In this document: positions 44,735-52,883 of the stretch, in pieces
Layout of the letters: each line of letters begins with the position of its first letter
How positions within the stretch are numbered: position 1 is the stretch's first letter
Source: Aureispira sp963837355
GTDB taxonomy: Bacteria > Bacteroidota > Bacteroidia > Chitinophagales > Saprospiraceae
Assembly: GCA_963837355.1 (NCBI GenBank)
Contig: CAWIMY010000002.1
Span: forward strand, 124,001 to 188,000
Length of the DNA stretch: 64,000 bases
Direction: 5' to 3'
The notes under the pieces: generated by a model
Database searches by the model: none
Told to the model about the DNA's origin: nothing
The model's input: the letters and a program-made list of their open reading frames with translations, nothing else
Program-made: the position numbers and the translations under genes

Positions 44735-45757
44735 ATGAAAGTAGCAGTTGTTGGTGTTACAGGAATGGTTGGACGCGTTTTGTGCCGCGTATTGGAAGAG
44801 CGCAATTTTCCCATTACAGAATTTATCCCCGTGGCATCGGAGCGTTCCGTCGGGCAATTGGTCAGTTTTCGGGGCAAAGAACACGTAGTGATGGGCTTAG
44901 AAGCCGCCATTGCCCTAGCACCCGATTTAGCTATTTTTTCGGCAGGGGGAGAAACAGCCAAGACATTTGCGCCGCGTTTTGCAGCACAAGGAACTAGGGT
45001 GATTGACAATTCTTCTGCCTTTAGAATGGATGCGGACAAACCGTTGATTGTCCCTGAGGTGAACTTACACACGTTGCGCGAAAGCGACCGTATTATTGCC
45101 AATCCCAACTGCTCGACCATCCAATTGGTAGTGGCACTGAAACCGCTGCACGATGCTTATGGGATTGATCGCTTAGTCATTTCTACCTATCAATCCATGA
45201 CGGGAACGGGTGTTCAGGCAGTGCGCCAATACGAAGAAGAGGCACAAGGTGAAACGGCCAAAGCTCCTGCGTATCCCCATCCTATTTTTGAGAATTGCTT
45301 GCCCCACTGCGATGTTTTTTTTGAGAATGGGTATACTCGTGAAGAATTAAAATTGGTACAGGAAACCCGTAAAATCATGGGCGACGATAGCTTACGAATT
45401 ACCGCCACAGCAGTACGGGTTCCCGTAAAGGGAGGCCACTCGGAAGCGGTCAATGTGAGTTTTAAGGAAGAGTTTGACCTCGCAGAGCTACGCAAGTTAT
45501 TGGAGCAGGCAGCGGGAATTGTGGTCTTGGATCAGCCGATGGAGAACGGTTATCCCACACCGTTGCAAGCAGCGGACAAAGATGCGGTTTTTGTAGGGCG
45601 CTTACGGCGTGATTTTTCTAATGAAAAAAGCCTCAACTTGTGGGTTGTGGCGGATAATTTACGGAAAGGAGCGGCGACGAATACCGTACAAATCGCGGAG
45701 TATTTATTAGGCCAGGGTTGGTTACCCAAACTCCCATCAACCCTAGCTTCTAGCTAA
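44735..45757 (+). CDS. asd: Aspartate-semialdehyde dehydrogenase
   Basis: A 340-residue enzyme that reduces aspartyl phosphate to aspartate semialdehyde with NADPH, the branch point to lysine, diaminopimelate, threonine and methionine. The dinucleotide site VAVVGVTGMVGRVL is at the N-terminus, the catalytic Cys126 lies in ANPNCSTIQL, and the later GGHSEAVN supplies the catalytic His. Length and motifs are complete. It stands alone; an upstream hairpin may regulate it. Confidence 0.96.
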   Translation: MKVAVVGVTGMVGRVLCRVLEERNFPITEFIPVASERSVGQLVSFRGKEHVVMGLEAAIALAPDLAIFSAGGETAKTFAPRFAAQGTRVIDNSSAFRMDADKPLIVPEVNLHTLRESDRIIANPNCSTIQLVVALKPLHDAYGIDRLVISTYQSMTGTGVQAVRQYEEEAQGETAKAPAYPHPIFENCLPHCDVFFENGYTREELKLVQETRKIMGDDSLRITATAVRVPVKGGHSEAVNVSFKEEFDLAELRKLLEQAAGIVVLDQPMENGYPTPLQAADKDAVFVGRLRRDFSNEKSLNLWVVADNLRKGAATNTVQIAEYLLGQGWLPKLPSTLASS

Positions 45758-45981
45758 TTTAGACCCACTCATTAGTAGTATTATTTACATTCAGTAGTTA
45801 TTTTTTTGCTAGAATAACGGTGTTTTTTTCGCTCCAAAGTTATTTTGATAGATACAAATGTTTTACTTTGTGTTGACAATGAGTCACATTTGCCCCTATT
45901 TATCCCCTTGATGTAAAGCACTTAGACTACTTTTTTTATGCTCTTAATAAAGGTAGGGTGGCTTACTTTTAATTGGACGAT

Positions 45982-46287
45982 ATGACACCTGAATTAGAAC
46001 AAATTCGAGAAGAAATATTGGACTTGAACGATTTCCAAGCCGACATCCAGTTGCTAGAAGCTCTAGCCAACAATGCGGTTTACTGTCTCAGCCAACTCCA
46101 AAAAGATACGGATTCTCCCCGTCTAAAAAAAGCTATTGCTATTGTCATTACCGACATTCTCAATACCTTGACCAAAGAAATTGAATGGACAAAGGAAGAA
46201 GCAGATTCGGATGATTTGGAAGAATTTCGCCAGTTGTTTACCAAAGCAAGAAATCAAATCATCGCCGATATTAATCAATTATTTTAG
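45982..46287 (+). CDS. Small helical protein of unknown function
   Basis: A 101-residue acidic protein, nearly all helical by its heptad-like pattern (LEQIREEILDLNDF, LLEALANNAVYCL, LKKAIAIVITDIL), without signal or membrane segment. I recognise no family. The ATG at 45982 is preferred over a TTG at 45973. Its last nine bases overlap the stop of the nitroreductase on the opposite strand. Confidence 0.6.
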   Translation: MTPELEQIREEILDLNDFQADIQLLEALANNAVYCLSQLQKDTDSPRLKKAIAIVITDILNTLTKEIEWTKEEADSDDLEEFRQLFTKARNQIIADINQLF

Positions 46288-46875
46288 CCATTCTACCTTT
46301 TGAGCAATTGGCGTTCGTTTGGGCGGTACTCTAGGAAAATCATGGTACCCTAAGTACAAAAATCCCAAGCAGCGTTCACTGGCTTGGACATTCAAGAACA
46401 ACCGACAACTAGGGTGTTCAATGACACTGGGAGAACTCCAATACGCTCCGATTTTGTGCGCGGCAGCCGTCAGCCAGATGTTTTGAACGGCCATTGCCGT
46501 AGCGGCAATTTCTTCCCATTCGGGCACCCGCGCTTCAGGGTCGCGTTGCATACAAATGGCAATGATGTGCGAAGATTGACGCGGCTTCTCCTTGGTTTTA
46601 TTGTATTTCCGCTCCATAAAATCAGCCTCAGGTGTGCGCTCTTTGTACAATTGTCCTAGCAAATCGCCTAGTTCGGCCCGTTTGTCTCCTGTAATTACTT
46701 TGAAGCGCCAAGGCTCTGTCAAGCGGTGGGTAGGTGCGTAATTCGCATTTTCCAACAATTCTACAATCAATTCGTCGGCAATACGCTCGGGCAAATAAGC
46801 ATGTGGATAAATCGAACGGCGTTCGCGAATAATGGTGGTCGTCGCTTCTGTCAAGTTTAGTGGCAGTGGATTCAT
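46279..46875 (-). CDS. Nitroreductase-family flavoprotein
   Basis: A 198-residue FMN-dependent oxidoreductase. The N-terminal RERRSIYPHAYLPERI, the ANYAPTHRLTEPWRF phosphate/FMN-binding segment and the later GYHDFPRVPPKR are typical of the nitroreductase family (YdjA-like, since the chain is short). These enzymes reduce nitro compounds, quinones or similar acceptors with NAD(P)H in the cytoplasm. The natural substrate is unknown. It diverges from the small membrane-protein array with 58 bases between the starts. Confidence 0.88.
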   Translation of the reverse strand: MNPLPLNLTEATTTIIRERRSIYPHAYLPERIADELIVELLENANYAPTHRLTEPWRFKVITGDKRAELGDLLGQLYKERTPEADFMERKYNKTKEKPRQSSHIIAICMQRDPEARVPEWEEIAATAMAVQNIWLTAAAHKIGAYWSSPSVIEHPSCRLFLNVQASERCLGFLYLGYHDFPRVPPKRTPIAQKVEWLK

Positions 46876-46933
46876 AAGTGGTGGCTATTTTAAATGGTCG
46901 TGTTGTCTTTTCTTGTAACAAGAAAGCGCTCAA

Positions 46934-47428
46934 ATGGTTATCGCTTTTGTTAATCTTGGTGGTATGGCTACAGTATATGAACGACGAGTGGCGTTGTTAG
47001 ATAAAAGTGGTTTCTATCCGCAATTGATCCTTCTTGTTTTGGTAAGTTTTTTTTATTTAACTTTTTGGGAGGTTGGGTTGGCTATTGTTGGACTCTTTTT
47101 CCAGTTCCTGTTGGGGGGTACACAGCTTTTTAATGCGGCGCGTTGGGGGTTGTGCCATCAGCGTCCCTTTCAACAGACTTATTTTTTTGTAGGCCTTGCT
47201 TATACCCTCTTTTTGGTGATGGGATCTTGGTCTATTTGGGGTTTCCCCCTGCTTGATTATGGCTTACAGGACAAGTGGTGGTGGACAGGGTTGTTCTTAC
47301 TGGTTCCTAACATCATGGCCACTATTTATTTGCACCAACTTTGGAAGTCTCCTCCCGATTTGTCTCTCCAAGTGCTGTCTGCGCTGGAGTTGGACGATCC
47401 ATTGTTGGATGAGGGAATGGAGCAATAG
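46934..47428 (+). CDS. LLDD-tail membrane protein 1
   Basis: A 164-residue protein with four membrane helices (about 29-46, 48-66, 81-101, 113-131) and an acidic end, LELDDPLLDEGMEQ. It is the first of five tandem relatives. The shared features are a FLLGGTQ-type motif (LLxGxxQ) in helix 2, a polar turn with His before helix 3 (RPFQQTYFFVGLAYTLFL), a VP-containing helix 4, and the acidic tail. ATG 46964 (MATVYERR) is an alternative start. No named family is recognised. Confidence 0.65.
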   Translation: MVIAFVNLGGMATVYERRVALLDKSGFYPQLILLVLVSFFYLTFWEVGLAIVGLFFQFLLGGTQLFNAARWGLCHQRPFQQTYFFVGLAYTLFLVMGSWSIWGFPLLDYGLQDKWWWTGLFLLVPNIMATIYLHQLWKSPPDLSLQVLSALELDDPLLDEGMEQ

Positions 47429-47574
47429 TAGTGAGAAAATTGTTAGTAAAGTTCTGTCTTTCCAACGCTTCCTGTAAACGTTAAAAATTCTTAAAGTAAT
47501 CGTAATCAGGAACTTTTCCTTCCTACAATAGGCTTGTAGGGGTAACTTTTACCACCTTTGCAACCACCAACATT

Positions 47575-48039
47575 ATGAAATCTATTACCACGTTAACGCC
47601 CGCTTTTAAGTTTCAATTAGTGCTTTTAGGCATCTTTTTCCTCGGCTTTATTCAACTTTTTTTATTCAATAGTAATATACTATTCCTACTAGGTATTATC
47701 GCAGAACTCCTGCTCGGAGCGACGCAAATCCTTCATAGTTATGGGGAGTTTCGAGCACGCAAGACAGCTTTTCATCTTATCTTCTTTCTCGTATCGTTTT
47801 CGTATGCTTTTTTTGCTATCTGGATGGTCTACTGCAACTTGGCACAGATGCTTTATATGAACGACTTTGGAACGACTCTTTTTTGGTTTATGTTTTTAGT
47901 TGGTGCGCCGTTCTGCTCTGCCCTATTTTATATATTGTACAACAACCGCTCTTTTTTCAAATCCGACAAAGCAGTAGAGCCAGTAAGGGATATTTTGGAT
48001 GATTCATCCTTCAAGAACCCAAAAAAAGAATTGCTTTAG
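47575..48039 (+). CDS. LLDD-tail membrane protein 2
   Basis: A 154-residue relative of the preceding gene: LLLGATQILHSY in helix 2, RKTAFHLIFFLVSFSYAFF before and in helix 3, and VRDILDDSSF near the C-terminus. It is separated by 146 bases with a T-rich upstream region. It is a predicted inner-membrane protein with a short cytoplasmic tail. The function is unknown. Confidence 0.65.
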   Translation: MKSITTLTPAFKFQLVLLGIFFLGFIQLFLFNSNILFLLGIIAELLLGATQILHSYGEFRARKTAFHLIFFLVSFSYAFFAIWMVYCNLAQMLYMNDFGTTLFWFMFLVGAPFCSALFYILYNNRSFFKSDKAVEPVRDILDDSSFKNPKKELL

Positions 48040-48168
48040 CCGCTGGTTTTCGTTATCTTGGATAGCACTTGTTTCTAAAGCGTCTTTTGAGTAACCATTT
48101 AATTATACGCTTACAAGTACTCAGTTGGTGATTCTTCCCCCTTCCCATTAACTACAAAACTACTACCC

Positions 48169-48615
48169 ATGCGTAATGAAGCTTCTAAATTAAGTATTGA
48201 TATTGTATTACAAGCGCTTGTTGTAGTCCCCATGTTAATTTGTTATGTCTTAGCTATTTTTGATCTAGCATTTATCATTGGAGCGCTGCTGACACAACTG
48301 GCCGTCGGCGGGGTGCAGTTGATGAGTGGGTTGCTTTTTAGTGTGACGCGACAGTCGAAATGGCATCAACAATATTTAGGTTTGGCGATTGTCTACTTAG
48401 TTTTTTTAGGAATTGTACTGGGGGGTGCTGGCAGCAGTGGTGGCGATGCTACCTTTTTTGTAGTTGGCGCTATTTTTAATTGCTTTATTCCTGTCTGCAT
48501 TGCTATTTGGTACCTTCGGAAAAGCTATTCCTACCACCAAAATTATGTGGCACCAACAAAAAAAGCCGCCTTTGGGGAGGATGATTTGTTGGATGATGGC
48601 TTTCTAGCACAGTAA
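48169..48615 (+). CDS. LLDD-tail membrane protein 3
   Basis: A 148-residue relative: QLAVGGVQLMSGLL in helix 2, SKWHQQYLGLAIVYLVFLG in helix 3, GAIFNCFIPVCIAIWYL in helix 4 and GEDDLLDDGFLAQ at the end, the clearest form of the acidic tail. It is followed after three bases by member 4, so the two are co-transcribed. The function is unknown. Confidence 0.65.
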   Translation: MRNEASKLSIDIVLQALVVVPMLICYVLAIFDLAFIIGALLTQLAVGGVQLMSGLLFSVTRQSKWHQQYLGLAIVYLVFLGIVLGGAGSSGGDATFFVVGAIFNCFIPVCIAIWYLRKSYSYHQNYVAPTKKAAFGEDDLLDDGFLAQ

Positions 48616-48618
48616 AAA

Positions 48619-49062
48619 ATGGTTCCTATTTCTACCCGTTCCCTGCCGAAGGAACTCTACTTTCAAGGGATTTGTATTTTTCTGCTGCTGTGTTCGTATA
48701 TCTTTATGTTGCTGCCCTTGTCAGGGCTGTTGCAATTGCTCCTAGGTGCGGGACAAGTAGGGATTGCTTGGAAACATTACCACCGCTATGGGTCAGCATT
48801 TCACAAAAACTACTTATTGGGCGTGAGTACTTACCTCTTGGCAGTATTGCTGCTCTTTGTGGACTTTGCCGTCGCAGAGACTTGGGCGAGCTTACCTTCC
48901 TTGGCCTACTTCGTTTTTATTTATCTGCTGCCATTCGGTTTAGCCTTGTGCTTTTTTTATAAGAGCAAACAACTAAATGATGATCCCCTCTATCCTCCAA
49001 GCCCATTGAATAAACAACGATATAGTGATCTATTAGACGACCAATTTTCGAAAAAATCGTAG
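48619..49062 (+). CDS. LLDD-tail membrane protein 4
   Basis: A 147-residue relative: LQLLLGAGQVGIAWKHY in and after helix 2, GSAFHKNYLLGVSTYLLAV in helix 3, FIYLLPFGLALCFFYKS in helix 4, and the tail YSDLLDDQFSKKS. Four hydrophobic helices are clear. It lies directly after member 3. The function is unknown. Confidence 0.65.
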   Translation: MVPISTRSLPKELYFQGICIFLLLCSYIFMLLPLSGLLQLLLGAGQVGIAWKHYHRYGSAFHKNYLLGVSTYLLAVLLLFVDFAVAETWASLPSLAYFVFIYLLPFGLALCFFYKSKQLNDDPLYPPSPLNKQRYSDLLDDQFSKKS

Positions 49063-49438
49063 CCAGTGAATGCTCTTGTGGGGTATAGTTGGGCTGATTG
49101 TGACAGTTTTTGCGGGGTAGCACTGCTTGCACGGTAACAGAATTGAAACGGGTTATTGTTCTAGTGGGAGAGTGTATTTGTTCATCCAGCCAATACAAGG
49201 CCATTTGATAGGACTATAACAAGACGGGCCACAGCCTATTGCCCTACCCCTCTCCAACTCGCTCTTCGGTCGAACAAGAGAGGTTTTCTTCTACAGTTAA
49301 AATCGTCTCACTAATTGGCGGTTGGTTTTCTTGCTCCCTGCAATGCCCTTATTCAAATGAGCTGATTATTTTTGCATTTACTTTCCAATTTTATTTGGGG
49401 TAGCGCAAACTTCTTAGTGGATTAGCGGGGGTTATTAT
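49063..49438. other. Decayed 5' part of array member 5
   Basis: No intact gene. In the frame of the next coding region the plus strand reads YFPILFGVAQTS (49379-49414), which matches the LLxGxxQ motif of the array. It is then cut by TAG at 49415 and, upstream, by TGA at 49358. The stretch is therefore the degraded N-terminal half of member 5. Nothing else is seen. Confidence 0.55.
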
Positions 49439-49711
49439 ATGGTACGCTACCACTCTCCCATTCACAGAACGTATTTCTTTTCTGCCCTAGCTTACGTGCT
49501 TTTCTTATGCTTAGCTCCTAGCTCTTTTCTCGTACACACTCCAACAAATACGGGGATCGGCTTTCTACTTTATCTACTGATTTTCTGTTTTATTCCTGTT
49601 GGAATTGCTAGTTGGTATTTGCGCTTATGCAAACAGTATATCCCTCCTACTCTATCCTCTCCCCCCTACTCAGAAAATGACGACTTGCTAGATGATTTAT
49701 CCATTCAGTAA
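49439..49711 (+). pseudogene. LLDD-tail membrane protein 5, truncated
   Basis: A 90-residue frame covering only the second half of a family member: SPIHRTYFFSALAYVLFL (helix 3), LIFCFIPVGIASWYLRL (helix 4) and the tail ENDDLLDDLSIQ. The first two helices are missing; they survive upstream as a frame interrupted by stop codons. It could still be made as a short two-helix protein, but decay is more likely. Confidence 0.6.
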
Positions 49712-49838
49712 TTTCCCCTATAGCATTAATATGCTCCACTAGAGACCACCTCCTGCCTGTTTCAAAGCTTCTAGTTTGAACGAATAGCGCCCTAATTTGT
49801 TAGCATACTTATTCCATCACAACACGATCAATTATACT

Positions 49839-51035
49839 ATGCCATACGACATTATTCTCTACGGCGCGACAGGCTTCACAGGCCAACGTGCCGTCGCTTA
49901 TTTTCAACAAAATGCCCCAGAAGGAATCACCTGGGCCATTGCCGCACGCAATCCTAAGAAATTAGAAGCACTCAAACAACGCCTCAACTTATCAGTGGAT
50001 GCCCTCACGGCAGATGCCCAAGATGCACAAGCCATTGACGACTTAGTACAACAAACCAAAGTTATTTTAACCACAGCTGGCCCTTATGCCCTTTACGGCA
50101 GCAACCTTATTGGTAGTTGTGCCAAGCACGGTGTCCACTACGTGGATATTACAGGCGAAGCTCCTTGGGTGCGTGATATGTTAAAAGCACACGGCGACAG
50201 CGCTGCCCAATCGGGCGCTAAAATTGTTCCTTTCTGTGGTTTTGATAGCGTACCCGCTGATTTGGGGGTCCACCTCTTGCGCCAATATGCCCGTACCGAA
50301 GGCTTGGGCGAACTAACACGGGTAGACAGCTATTACAGCATGGCCAAAGGCGGCCTCAATGGCGGCACCTTGCTCTCGCTCATCAATATTCTAGAAGAAG
50401 GCGAAGCCAAAAGCCTCGCCAATCCCAAAGTACTGCTAGGCGATGTCAACGACACCAGCTTTTTGAAACGCGAAAAGAGCAGCTGGAAGGCGCACTACGT
50501 GGACGAAATCGGCAAATGGGTTTATCCTTTTTTCATGGAGGCCATCAACCAAAAAGTCGTCTACCGCAGCATCGGTTTGGCACCACAATACAACTTGCCA
50601 CAGCCCAAAGAATTCAGTTACCACGAGCACCATGCCCTCGGCAAAAAAGCCTTGCCTGCTAAAGCAGCAGCTTACGGCATGATGGCCTTTGGTGCCTTAG
50701 GACAAATTGGCCCCTTCCGCAGCCTCCTCAAAAAAATGGGCCCTGATTCTGGCCAAGGCCCCAGCGAAGAAGACATCGAAGAGGGCTTTTTCAAAGTGCG
50801 CCAAATCGGACAAACCACCGCCGGCAAACGGGTGCAAATGACCTTGAGCTATCCAGGAGATGCAGGCAACAAGGCCACGATTTGTTTTCTTTGCGAAAGT
50901 GCGCTTTCGCTCTTGGTAGATGCCGAGCGCTTGCCCAACCGAAAAGGCTTTCTGACACCCAGCTTGGCTTTTGGGGAAGTATTAGAAGAGCGCTTGCGCA
51001 AAGCTGCTACAAAAATGGAATTGGTTACGCTGTAA
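49839..51035 (+). CDS. Saccharopine-dehydrogenase-like / trans-acting enoyl reductase
   Basis: A 398-residue protein with a nucleotide-binding fold at the N-terminus (IILYGATGFTGQRAVAYF) followed by NPKKLEALKQRL, as in the saccharopine-dehydrogenase-like group. That group includes mycobacterial trans-acting enoyl reductases and human SCCPDH. The central VHYVDITGEAPWVRDML is characteristic. It may reduce lipid or polyketide intermediates. True saccharopine activity is unlikely, since the C-terminal catalytic part differs. The ATG at 49839 directly starts the fold. Confidence 0.8.
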   Translation: MPYDIILYGATGFTGQRAVAYFQQNAPEGITWAIAARNPKKLEALKQRLNLSVDALTADAQDAQAIDDLVQQTKVILTTAGPYALYGSNLIGSCAKHGVHYVDITGEAPWVRDMLKAHGDSAAQSGAKIVPFCGFDSVPADLGVHLLRQYARTEGLGELTRVDSYYSMAKGGLNGGTLLSLINILEEGEAKSLANPKVLLGDVNDTSFLKREKSSWKAHYVDEIGKWVYPFFMEAINQKVVYRSIGLAPQYNLPQPKEFSYHEHHALGKKALPAKAAAYGMMAFGALGQIGPFRSLLKKMGPDSGQGPSEEDIEEGFFKVRQIGQTTAGKRVQMTLSYPGDAGNKATICFLCESALSLLVDAERLPNRKGFLTPSLAFGEVLEERLRKAATKMELVTL

Positions 51036-51099
51036 TCAATTAAAATAACAGGGTGTTTTTGTGCGAATCGGTTGCATAAGAACACCCTATCTTACTTCT

Positions 51100-51513
51100 A
51101 TGAAATCTGCAAAAACCAAAGTGGCGCTATTCGTTGCCCTATGTTTTATAACTCTCGTTACTTGGAATTTAAACGAAAATAGACAGTTTGTCAAAACGGG
51201 AGTGCGGACGGTAGGAATGGTGACTCACCTTACCACACCCTGGCACATAAAAAGTAAAAAAAGCCGTACTTTTATCTCCTTTCAAGCAGAAAACAACAAC
51301 CGAATCTATAAAAGTTTGGAGACGGGGTTGTCCCCTTTTCCTTACTTAGTAGGCGATTCTATAGCAATAATTTACAGCAGAAAAAATCCCCGAAACATCC
51401 TCCTAGGTGATCCTTTCTATCTCTATGGGCTTCTTAGTATGGTCTTAGTGGTATTGGGAATATTAGTCTTGGGATTGGTCATCAACCTCGTAAAAAACAG
51501 TTCTAATGCTTAA
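51100..51513 (+). CDS. Small membrane protein, DUF3592-like
   Basis: A 137-residue protein with helices at both ends (residues about 8-24 and 104-128) flanking a soluble beta-rich domain (GVRTVGMVTHLTTPW ... LVGDSIAIIYSRKNPRNILLGDP). The VGDSIxIxYxxxNPxN pattern resembles DUF3592 proteins, which are of unknown function. The ATG at 51100 is preferred to one at 51061. Confidence 0.6.
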   Translation: MKSAKTKVALFVALCFITLVTWNLNENRQFVKTGVRTVGMVTHLTTPWHIKSKKSRTFISFQAENNNRIYKSLETGLSPFPYLVGDSIAIIYSRKNPRNILLGDPFYLYGLLSMVLVVLGILVLGLVINLVKNSSNA

Positions 51514-51652
51514 ATCTATTTTAGTTTTTTAGAATTCCTAATCACTTCCTTTCCTAAACTGTTCCTCTAATTTGCTGTTCTGTCTCTAATCGTCTACCTC
51601 AAAACACCAACACCATCAACAATTGCCTACGCCTCAATAACTGCTTTGGTCA

Positions 51653-51889
51653 ATGAAAATGGATCTCTTAAAAGCACACATCGAAGAAATTGTGCCCGAA
51701 CTCTCGCCCGAAGCTTGGAAACGCGTGCAACAAGCTTTTCGGCCTATCAAGCGCCGAAAACACCAGTTTGTCGTACAAGAAGGCGATGCCGTTCGCTATG
51801 ACTATTGGGTGTTGAAAGGCTGTTTGAAAGCGTATTATTTGGATGACAAGGGCAAGGAACACATCTTACAATTTGCTACTAAAGGGTGA
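51653..51889 (+). pseudogene. Truncated Crp/Fnr-family regulator
   Basis: The 78 residues match the first half of a cyclic-nucleotide-binding domain as found in Bacteroidota Crp/Fnr regulators (FRPIKRRKHQFVVQEGDAV, YWVLKGCLKAYYLDDKGKEH, ILQFA). It stops abruptly after ATKG. The rest of the domain and the DNA-binding helix-turn-helix are absent, and the next gene follows at once. No single-base change restores a Crp sequence, so this is a deletion remnant rather than a frameshift. Confidence 0.75.
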
Positions 51890-51930
51890 GGTATCCCCTA
51901 TCTTTGTATTCTCTTAATCAACAAAAAACC

Positions 51931-52755
51931 ATGCGTATTAATTTTCATCATCTGTCAGGAGTCTGCTTGCTTTTGCTTTGGGTCAGTAGTTGTATTTCGG
52001 AATCGTCAGAGACCAACAACACTGCTTCCAACACCGCAAGCCTCCCGACATCTAATCAACACACCATGTCTTCAAAAAAAATTCTATTTGTACTGACTAG
52101 CCACGATACCAAAGGCAGTACAGGCGAAAAAACGGGCTTTTACCTCGGAGAAGCCGCTCACCCTTGGAAAGTCCTCAGCAAAGCGGGCTACCACATTGAT
52201 TACGTTAGTCCAAAAGGCGGCGAAGCCCCCGTTGATGGCAAAGATTTAGACGATCCTGTCAACAAAGAATTCTGGGAAAATGACGCTTGCCGTCAAGCTA
52301 TTGCCAACACCATGACTCCCGATCAAGTCAACATCGAGGACTACGCCGCAATTCACTACGTTGGCGGCCACGGTACCATGTGGGATTTCCCTGATAATAA
52401 AAGTCTTGCCGCCATAGGCAGTGGTATTTATGAGCAAGGCGGCATTGTAAGCGCTGTCTGCCACGGCCCTGCGGGCTTAGTCAATATCAAACTCACCGAT
52501 GGCAGTTACTTGGTGGACGGTAAAACTGTGAGCGGGTTTACCAATGAGGAAGAAGAAGCCGTAGGCTTAACCGACGTCGTTCCGTTCTTATTGGAGGATG
52601 TCTTGATGGAGCGCGGGGCGAACTTTGAAAAAACAGACAACTGGCAAGTGAAAGTCTCGGTTGATGGGCGTTTAATCACAGGGCAAAACCCTGCCTCTGC
52701 CACTGCGGTAGGAGAAGCACTAAAGAAGCAATTGGAAGCACGAGTCGCTAGCTAA
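51931..52755 (+). CDS. DJ-1/PfpI-family lipoprotein (Hsp31/glyoxalase III-like)
   Basis: A 274-residue protein of the DJ-1/ThiJ/PfpI class-I glutamine-amidotransferase-like fold. It has a lipobox (SSC, Cys21), a Ser/Thr/Asn linker, then the conserved E73 region (YLGEAAHPW), GGHGTMWDF and the nucleophile Cys177 in SAVCHGPAG. The pattern matches Hsp31/YhbO-like glyoxalase III or protein-repair enzymes; the lipid anchor puts it in the envelope, which is unusual. The start at 51931 gives a proper signal sequence. Confidence 0.85.
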   Translation: MRINFHHLSGVCLLLLWVSSCISESSETNNTASNTASLPTSNQHTMSSKKILFVLTSHDTKGSTGEKTGFYLGEAAHPWKVLSKAGYHIDYVSPKGGEAPVDGKDLDDPVNKEFWENDACRQAIANTMTPDQVNIEDYAAIHYVGGHGTMWDFPDNKSLAAIGSGIYEQGGIVSAVCHGPAGLVNIKLTDGSYLVDGKTVSGFTNEEEEAVGLTDVVPFLLEDVLMERGANFEKTDNWQVKVSVDGRLITGQNPASATAVGEALKKQLEARVAS

Positions 52756-52771
52756 AATACTAGAATACAAT

Positions 52772-52813
52772 TACCAATGTAGGGCGCAATTGCAATTGCG
52801 CCCTACATTGGTA
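52772..52813. repeat. 42-bp perfect palindrome
   Basis: The 21-base arm beginning taccaatgtagggcgcaatt is followed without a loop by its exact reverse complement (centre between 52792 and 52793). It sits between the DJ-1-like gene and the transporter, 17 bases after the stop. It could be a bidirectional terminator, though there is only a weak T-rich stretch after it, or a dispersed REP-like element or protein-binding site. Confidence 0.75.
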
Positions 52814-52883
52814 GTGTTTCTCTTACCATTACCGCTTACAAAAAAGTATCTTGTAGTTTCTTATTTTACTTTGACTACAAACT

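Noticed and set aside
51886..51930. Restoring the Crp gene by one added base near the GGG at 51883-51887
   Set aside because: The shifted frame reads VRYPLSLYSLNQ, which is not the expected Crp continuation after ILQFA, so a simple frameshift does not explain the truncation.
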